A model generated the notes under the pieces. It was not told where the DNA came from, made no database searches, and worked only from the letters and a program-made list of their open reading frames with translations. A DNA stretch of 64,000 nt, from assembly GCF_002386445.1 (NCBI RefSeq), contig NZ_DGIR01000009.1, positions 124,001 to 188,000 of the forward strand, written 5' to 3'. This document shows positions 59,537-64,000 of this stretch, piece by piece. How positions within the stretch are numbered: position 1 is the first letter of the stretch; every line of letters starts with the position of its first letter. The position numbers were made by a program, and so were the translations under genes. Origin of the DNA: Pseudomonas sp. UBA4617. GTDB lineage: Bacteria; Pseudomonadota; Gammaproteobacteria; Pseudomonadales; Pseudomonadaceae.

Positions 59537-59769
59537 GCGGTTGGATTAAGTGCAGCGACAGACTGCCCAGCCTGGAAGGCAAGCCTGATTGGGGTCACGG
59601 CGAAACGGTAATCGCCTTACAGCAAGGGGTTGTTCGAGCGTTGCGCTACGAGCGGCAGATGCACAACAGGACAGAGAAAGGTCGTGAGCCGCGCTGGGTT
59701 GACATGCGTGGCCGGATCACGCCCGCGCCAACGCACTGGCAGCCACTCCCTTCCCCGCCCACCGAGTAA
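59533..59769 (+). CDS. DUF551 protein
   Basis: A 78-residue protein with the DUF551 start (GWIKCSDRLPSLEGKP; ETVIALQQGVVRALRY) and a closing THWQPLPSPP. It overlaps the previous stop by four bases. Unknown function. Confidence 0.82.
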   Translation: MSGWIKCSDRLPSLEGKPDWGHGETVIALQQGVVRALRYERQMHNRTEKGREPRWVDMRGRITPAPTHWQPLPSPPTE

Positions 59770-59789
59770 CCCACCACCTGGAGGCGACC

Positions 59790-60044
59790 ATGGCCAGGGA
59801 GCATGAGCTTTACGCCGACAGCGCCCAGGCCCGGGAGGTTGACCGCCAGATGGGCCTGTTTGGCGATACGCACTGGGCCGACCACCTCACATCGGAGCAG
59901 GCCCGGGCGAACAATGAGGCTTGGAACACGATGATCCGCGAGCGTGATGAACGCCAGCGGACAGAAAGCCGCCGAGTGATCGGCACGGCCCTCGAAAAGA
60001 TGGAAGCCATGTGCGGCTCAGGAGCCGCCCGGAGGACAGCATGA
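59790..60044 (+). CDS. phage early protein
   Basis: An 84-residue charged helical protein (HELYADSAQAREVDRQMGLF; RANNEAWNTMIRERDERQRT) starting behind GGAGG. Four-base overlap with the next gene. Not recognised. Confidence 0.7.
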   Translation: MAREHELYADSAQAREVDRQMGLFGDTHWADHLTSEQARANNEAWNTMIRERDERQRTESRRVIGTALEKMEAMCGSGAARRTA

Positions 60045-60271
60045 ACGGCGGCACACGCCAAGAGGTGATTGCCATCATCGACTCTCGTTTCGAAGCAATT
60101 GATGCTTCCTTCAGTGAATGCCTTCGCGGCGAGCTGATGATGGCGATCGACCTGGCCGGGCTGACCGGCGCAATCGACCTTACCAAGCAGCGCAGCTACA
60201 CGGAGCGCTTGAACCGGGCAATCGCCCGCAACAACGAAGCCTGGCTGGTAGCGAACGGGAGAGTTGCATGA
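60041..60271 (+). CDS. phage early protein
   Basis: A 76-residue helical protein (RQEVIAIIDSRFEAIDASFS; RSYTERLNRAIARNNEAWLV). The RAIARNNEAW end resembles the ARANNEAWN part of the previous protein. It overlaps both neighbours by four bases. Unknown function. Confidence 0.7.
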   Translation: MNGGTRQEVIAIIDSRFEAIDASFSECLRGELMMAIDLAGLTGAIDLTKQRSYTERLNRAIARNNEAWLVANGRVA

Positions 60272-60483
60272 CTACGCAAATCGTGACGACGCTAATCGAC
60301 GAGCAGATAGCTGAGGCCGCACAGGCAGTGCCAGACGACCGCATTCTCATGGTTTTCAAGGGGCTTACTTTGGAAGACGCCATGAACCAAGCGCGCATGG
60401 CTCATATCGAGAACCCGGCAGCATGGTCAGGCCGAGCTTACCTTTGCGGTATGTGCACCTTGGCCTACGAGGTCCGCACGTGA
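60268..60483 (+). CDS. phage early protein
   Basis: A 71-residue protein (TTLIDEQIAEAAQAVPDDRI; LTLEDAMNQARMAHIENPAA). It is coupled by ATGA to the gene before and by GTGA to the gene after. Unknown function. Confidence 0.68.
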   Translation: MTTQIVTTLIDEQIAEAAQAVPDDRILMVFKGLTLEDAMNQARMAHIENPAAWSGRAYLCGMCTLAYEVRT

Positions 60484-60593
60484 GCCGCCAGCAGGCCAGG
60501 CGCTTAGCGCTCTGGCGCGGCAGCTTCATCACCCTATCACTGTGCACCGCCTGGATGCTCGCAAGCGCTTACGCCGACTGCATCACCTCCTGA
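60480..60593 (+). CDS. 37-residue hydrophobic peptide
   Basis: A GTG start overlaps the previous stop (GTGA). The peptide has a basic N-terminus (SRQQARRLALWRG) and one hydrophobic helix (SFITLSLCTAWMLASAYA), so it is a membrane or exported peptide. The strict coupling in the gene run supports translation. Confidence 0.58.
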   Translation: MSRQQARRLALWRGSFITLSLCTAWMLASAYADCITS

Positions 60594-60600
60594 GGCATCC

Positions 60601-60747
60601 ATGAACACAACCCCCCGCCTGGCCGCCCAGCTCGACTGGATGACGGTCGGATCGTTCTCGCCTGAGCGGTACCAGGGCGACGAGCGCAAAGAGTACGAAG
60701 AAGAGGCCGCTCGCATTGAGCGGCAGTGGGACAACCAACCAAGCTGA
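60601..60747 (+). CDS. 48-residue phage protein
   Basis: An ATG at 60601 behind TGAGG opens a frame to 60747. The product (MNTTPRLAAQLDWMTVGSFS; KEYEEEAARIERQWDNQPS) is acidic and helical. It lies directly before the recombination ATPase. Unknown function. Confidence 0.62.
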   Translation: MNTTPRLAAQLDWMTVGSFSPERYQGDERKEYEEEAARIERQWDNQPS

Positions 60748-60755
60748 GGTGCCGC

Positions 60756-61388
60756 ATGGCAACCGTAACCCTGATCCTCGGCAAGTCCGGGGCCGGCAAG
60801 AGCGCGTCGTTGCGCAACTTCAAGCCTGATGATGTGGCTTTGGTACAGGTCATCAAAAAGCCGCTTCCCTTCCCCGGCTCTAAAGCGTGGAAGTCCTACG
60901 TCACCGACAACTGGGTCAAGGTCATCGGTGCCTGCCGCCAGACCAAGCGCAAGGTGATCGTGATCGACGACTTCCAGTACATCCTGGCCAACGAGTTCAT
61001 GCGCCGGAGCGAGGAGAAAGGGTTCGACAAGTTCACCGAGATCGGCCGGCACACCTGGAACATCTTCGAGGCACTGCTCGGCCTACCCGACGACGTTCGC
61101 GTCTACATCCTCAGCCACACGGAGGAGACGGACGCCGGCCAGATCAAGATGAAGACCATCGGCAAGATGCTGGACGAGAAGATCACCCTGGAGGGCATGG
61201 TCACCATCGTCTTGCGCTCAGTGGTCAGCGACGGCCAGCACCTGTTCAGCACCCGCAACAACGGGTCGGACACCACCAAAGCCCCAATGGGCATGTTCAA
61301 CGAGGCGATGATCGATAACGACCTTGCCTTGGTCGATGCCGCGATCTGCGAGTACTACGACCTCACCAACACCACTCAGGCCGCATAG
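60756..61388 (+). CDS. Sak4-like RecA-fold ATPase
   Basis: A 210-residue P-loop protein starting at 60756 behind GAGGT. Walker A is GKSGAGKS (9-16) and Walker B is VIVIDD (about 67-72). STRNNGSDTTKAP follows in the C-terminal half. It fits the Sak4 group of phage single-strand annealing ATPases, and the SSB gene next to it supports this. Together they should drive phage recombination. Confidence 0.86.
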   Translation: MATVTLILGKSGAGKSASLRNFKPDDVALVQVIKKPLPFPGSKAWKSYVTDNWVKVIGACRQTKRKVIVIDDFQYILANEFMRRSEEKGFDKFTEIGRHTWNIFEALLGLPDDVRVYILSHTEETDAGQIKMKTIGKMLDEKITLEGMVTIVLRSVVSDGQHLFSTRNNGSDTTKAPMGMFNEAMIDNDLALVDAAICEYYDLTNTTQAA

Positions 61389-61399
61389 GAGCCTTCTGA

Positions 61400-62056
61400 A
61401 TGTTCAACCTGGACGCAAATGCCGCGCGCTCCGCGGACAACAAGTCAGCCTTCATCGACGAAGCGGGCAAGTTCATTGGCGAGTTCCTGCGCGCCGAGTA
61501 CATGGAGAAGCAGGAAACCGGGTCGACCGGTATCGGCTTCACTTTCAAGAGCCGCGATGGTGCCGAGGCAACTTTTTACCTCAACCTGACCTACCAGCAC
61601 GGCACACGCAATGAAGGCGGTTACGCGATGATGAACGCCATCATGGCGTGCCTGCAGCTGCGCACCGTCGGGGCGCCACAGCCAACCCAGTTCGAGAAGT
61701 GGAACAACGACACCAAACAGCGCGAGCAGGTAACCGCGCCAGGCTTCCCTGAACTCTTGAAGAAGCCGATCGGCCTGCTCATCCAGATGGAAATCGAGAA
61801 GAACAGCCAGACCGGGATGCCGCGGCCGATCATCTACGCCCCCTTCAGCGCAGAGTCGGAAAAGACGGCGTCCGAGATTCTCGACCCCCGCTGCACCAGC
61901 CCAGCCAAGCTGGAAAAAATGGTTCAGCAGCTAATGAAGAAGCCGGTCCATGACCGTCGTCCGAAGTCCGCCCAGGTGGCCGGCGGATACTCCCAGCCCG
62001 ACAACTACGACTACGGCGCACCGCCTGACTTCTCGGACGATATTCCGTTCGATTGA
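61400..62056 (+). CDS. single-stranded DNA-binding protein
   Basis: A 218-residue protein with an OB-like core (GIGFTFKSRDGAEATFYLNL; GYAMMNAIMACLQLRTVG) and the acidic SSB tail DFSDDIPFD at its end, used to recruit partner proteins. It follows the Sak4-like gene by 11 bases. Confidence 0.85.
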   Translation: MFNLDANAARSADNKSAFIDEAGKFIGEFLRAEYMEKQETGSTGIGFTFKSRDGAEATFYLNLTYQHGTRNEGGYAMMNAIMACLQLRTVGAPQPTQFEKWNNDTKQREQVTAPGFPELLKKPIGLLIQMEIEKNSQTGMPRPIIYAPFSAESEKTASEILDPRCTSPAKLEKMVQQLMKKPVHDRRPKSAQVAGGYSQPDNYDYGAPPDFSDDIPFD

Positions 62057-62115
62057 CCGCTGGTCAGCAGCAACCACGCTGCTGACACCCCTCCTTCTTG
62101 CGAAACGGACCTCAT

Positions 62116-62781
62116 ATGACCGCCTACATTTTCGACTCTGAAACCACCGGACTGAACAGCCCGGAACTGGTTGAGGCTGCATGGCTGCAGCTCGGCACCG
62201 GACTGGCAGTAACCGGCGAATTCCTGCAGCGATACAAGCCGTCCAAGCCAATCGAGCTTGGCGCCCTGGCAACCAGCCACATCCTGGATGAAGAGTTGGC
62301 AGACTGCCCGCCGCATGACTCCTTCAAGCTGCCCGAAGACGCCACCTACCTGATCGGGCACAACGTAGATTACGACTGGGGTGTAATCGGCAAGCCAGAG
62401 ATCAAGCGCATCTGCACTGCCGCACTGAGCCGCGCGCTGTGGCCTGAGGCCGACACTCACACGCAGTCGGCCATGATCTACCTGCACTACCGTACGGAGG
62501 CGCCCGAGCTGCTGCGTAATGCCCACGCTGCACTGGACGACGTCAAGAACTGCCGTCGCCTCCTGGCAACAATCTTCAGCACCCTCAAGGCGCAGTTGGG
62601 CCGGCCGGTGGCCAGCTGGGAAGAGCTGTGGGAAATCTCCGAGGAAGCCCGAATCCCGAAGGTCATTCGCTTCGGCAAGCACGCCGGCTCGAAGATCGAG
62701 GACATCCCGCGCGACTACAAACGCTGGCTGCTCGGACAAGCCGACATCGACCCCTACCTGCGCAAAGCCCTGGAGAAGTAA
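62116..62781 (+). CDS. DnaQ-family 3'-5' exonuclease with DUF3820 end
   Basis: A 221-residue nuclease. The DEDDh motifs are D7-x-E9 (IFDSETTG), GHNVDYD, and HAALDDVKN with the final His/Asp. The C-terminal DUF3820 segment reads IRFGKHAGSKIEDIPRDYKR then WLL. It may process ends for recombination or degrade host DNA. Confidence 0.88.
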   Translation: MTAYIFDSETTGLNSPELVEAAWLQLGTGLAVTGEFLQRYKPSKPIELGALATSHILDEELADCPPHDSFKLPEDATYLIGHNVDYDWGVIGKPEIKRICTAALSRALWPEADTHTQSAMIYLHYRTEAPELLRNAHAALDDVKNCRRLLATIFSTLKAQLGRPVASWEELWEISEEARIPKVIRFGKHAGSKIEDIPRDYKRWLLGQADIDPYLRKALEK

Positions 62782-62784
62782 GCC

Positions 62785-62979
62785 ATGAGCGATTGCGGCG
62801 AGCATCCCAGCGTCTACTACCTTGGCCGGGAATGCCGCCGCAACGGTGGCGGCAAGCTGGCCAACCCCTTCGCATCCCACACGTTCCACGGCGCCTGGTT
62901 CCTGGCCGGCTGGAACGACATGGATCTTGAGATTGAACAGAAAAATCCGAAGCGCGCTGCAAAGAACAAGGCGGCGTGA
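62785..62979 (+). CDS. Rmf/CrpP-like small protein
   Basis: A 64-residue protein with the pattern YYLGRECRRNGGGKLANPFA then HGAWFLAGWNDMD, resembling ribosome modulation factor and CrpP proteins (Gly, NPF, and W-x-x-GW), with a basic tail. It could bind ribosomes. The similarity is short. Confidence 0.62.
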   Translation: MSDCGEHPSVYYLGRECRRNGGGKLANPFASHTFHGAWFLAGWNDMDLEIEQKNPKRAAKNKAA

Positions 62980-63020
62980 GCACCTCCACCTTCCCCCAAG
63001 CGGCCTGCAGGAGGTCGAAC

Positions 63021-63368
63021 ATGGCAACCCTTTTCGACGCATCGACGCGCAAGCCGGTGCGAAAGCTGTACATCACCCGCAGCGGCGGCCAGTACCGGCC
63101 TGACGATGTGGCCCTGGCCTTCGCGCTGAGTCTCCGCGTGCATGACAGCGCCGACCACCTGCGCAGGCTGGCCCGGCGCCTGGTGGACAAGGTCTGCCTC
63201 GAGCACCAGCCGAACATGAAGCGCCTGGCCCGCGAGCCGGACGATGCCGAGGTGTTTGCGGCTGCGCTCAAGATCATCAACCGGGTGTGCGACCTGCTCG
63301 ACATCGGGCCGGGCGCCACCTTCGTGCGCAATGGAGGCGATGATGGCTCTGACGCAGCAGCAGCGTGA
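63021..63368 (+). CDS. phage hypothetical protein
   Basis: A 115-residue protein starting at 63021 behind AGGAGG. It has KPVRKLYITRSGGQYRPDDV, HDSADHLRRLARRLVDKVCL and a helical end. A GTG at 62976 is less likely. Its end overlaps the next gene by 26 bases. Unknown function. Confidence 0.7.
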   Translation: MATLFDASTRKPVRKLYITRSGGQYRPDDVALAFALSLRVHDSADHLRRLARRLVDKVCLEHQPNMKRLAREPDDAEVFAAALKIINRVCDLLDIGPGATFVRNGGDDGSDAAAA

Positions 63369-63879
63369 CCAGCGCCGGCGTGAAAAAGCGGCAAGACTGC
63401 AGGAAGAAAATCTGCATTTGAAGGTTCGCTCAGGCACAAAGCGAACCCTGCTGGAACTGATGGAGTGGGCCGGGATCGAGGAACAGGGCGAGGCGATGAC
63501 GCTGATGATTCATCACATCGAGGCGCTCGGTCATCACGCTCTGTTCAGGATCGCGCGCCACGAAATCGAAGCTAACCGATCTGTGGCGCGTATTGAGCCG
63601 CTGAGGCTGTCAGCCAGAAAGCGGACTGGCCAGCACCTGCGGGCGATCTGCGGCTGGGCAGACGCCACGTACAGCCAGGTGATCGAGGCGCTGATCCACG
63701 GCATCCACGCTCTTGGCCGGCTGCACGCGGCGAAATTTCTCACTCCGCCGCGGCACGAGATCAGCATATCGCCGCGACTGGCTCTGGCCTTCGACCGGAA
63801 AAGCATGCTGATGATTCAGCAGGATCCGGGAGACGTCATAATTCCTCCGGATCAAACTCCATCGGCAGGCCATGCTTGA
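63343..63879 (+). CDS. protein with two ribbon-helix-helix-like repeats
   Basis: A 178-residue protein starting at 63343 behind GGAGG. Residues 26-64 and 88-126 are related: L-x-x-R, a helix with W-A, then MIHHIEALG or LIHGIHALG. Each repeat looks like a ribbon-helix-helix unit, so one chain could bind DNA as an internal dimer. The linker is coded by palindrome copy D. Its end overlaps the convergent partial gene by 44 bases. Confidence 0.7.
   Translation: MALTQQQRDQRRREKAARLQEENLHLKVRSGTKRTLLELMEWAGIEEQGEAMTLMIHHIEALGHHALFRIARHEIEANRSVARIEPLRLSARKRTGQHLRAICGWADATYSQVIEALIHGIHALGRLHAAKFLTPPRHEISISPRLALAFDRKSMLMIQQDPGDVIIPPDQTPSAGHA
63554..63590. repeat. dispersed palindrome, copy D (inside a gene)
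   Basis: CGCGCCACGAAA, 13 bases, then ATCTGTGGCGCG. The left arm is identical to the other copies; the right arm differs at the first bases. It encodes residues about 71-83, between the two repeats of the protein. Confidence 0.78.
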
Positions 63880-64000
63880 TGGTCCCAAACCACTCGAACT
63901 GTCCGATAGTTTTCAAAGCGGCCTTTTCGATCTCGTCCGCAACGTCGTCGTACTGCTCTACTGACGGACATAGCTCAAACGTACAACAACAGCTGTTTGA
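63836..64000 (-). CDS. partial gene at the right edge
   Basis: A minus-strand frame is open from the edge to a stop at 63836, 54 residues, ending HGLPMEFDPEEL after DEIEKAALKTIGQFEWFG. The start is outside the window. It is convergent with the previous gene. Not recognised. Confidence 0.5.
   Translation of the reverse strand, partial: SNSCCCTFELCPSVEQYDDVADEIEKAALKTIGQFEWFGTIKHGLPMEFDPEEL

Larger units (their letters stand above)
17870..64000. mobile_element. lambda-like siphovirus prophage (continues past the right edge)
   Basis: An integrase next to a broken host gene starts a run of about 46 kb of phage genes: accessory genes, lysis, tail, head, packaging, replication, immunity and recombination. 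The long tape measure, tail tube, G/GT chaperones and J protein show a long non-contractile tail. The attL core probably overlaps 17862-17885. AGTACATC repeats at 17998 and 18010 may be integrase or excisionase sites. attR is not in the window. No structural gene is visibly broken, so it may be inducible. Confidence 0.93.

Noticed and set aside
17962..64000. CRISPR array
   Set aside because: The iterons and palindromes were checked as possible repeats, but none has regular unique spacers and no cas gene is present.

Overview
The window is a piece of a high-GC Pseudomonas chromosome, most likely of the P. putida group. Evidence is the overall gene repertoire (bacteriophytochrome system, PrpE-type acyl-CoA synthetase, HPP-CBS protein, PepSY-linked two-component system) together with typically pseudomonad families such as DUF1654. 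Bases 1-17860 are host backbone. From about 17870 to the right edge is one large lambda-like prophage whose right end lies beyond the window.

Host part: the start of a secreted SCPU-domain (Csu pilin-type) protein; a three-gene red-light signalling operon (bacteriophytochrome kinase, single-domain receiver, hybrid kinase); tRNA-Gln(TTG); small DUF465 and DUF1810 proteins; a ZapE/AFG1 ATPase; a delta-60 repeat protein; a PrpE-like acyl-CoA synthetase divergent from a LysR regulator; an HPP-CBS membrane protein; a four-gene PepSY-PepSY-regulator-kinase operon; and a patatin-like protein. The prophage interrupts the next gene, whose first codons look like queD.

Prophage, read from its left end: tyrosine integrase; a LexA-boxed SRAP gene; several small genes; an AT-rich three-gene cassette (STAS-GHKL ATPase, DUF4325 STAS-like protein, two-TM membrane protein); spanins Rz with nested Rz1; endolysin; tail fibres, J, tail tip, tape measure; a superinfection-immunity moron with its own terminator; tail chaperones with a -1 frameshift; tail tube with an Ig-like domain; neck, capsid, scaffold, portal, terminase; two holin-like genes; HicAB toxin-antitoxin; tandem terminators beside a Q-like gene; Nin genes, with an HNH gene carrying a NinB-like head; P and O replication genes with iterons inside O; Rha-KilAC; Cro and CI.

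The immunity region (55.6-57.8 kb) has two clusters of related operator sites about 2 kb apart, one at PR/PRM and one at a rightward promoter, like lambda OR and OL. A boxA site follows the second cluster. The rightward early operon holds many tightly coupled small genes, then a Sak4-like recombination ATPase, an SSB and a DnaQ-family exonuclease. Late genes run on the minus strand from 48 kb to 19 kb. Four copies of one long palindrome are scattered through the prophage, in leaders and inside genes, and no standard feature type explains them. These palindromes and the GHKL/STAS/membrane cassette are the best candidates for undescribed biology.
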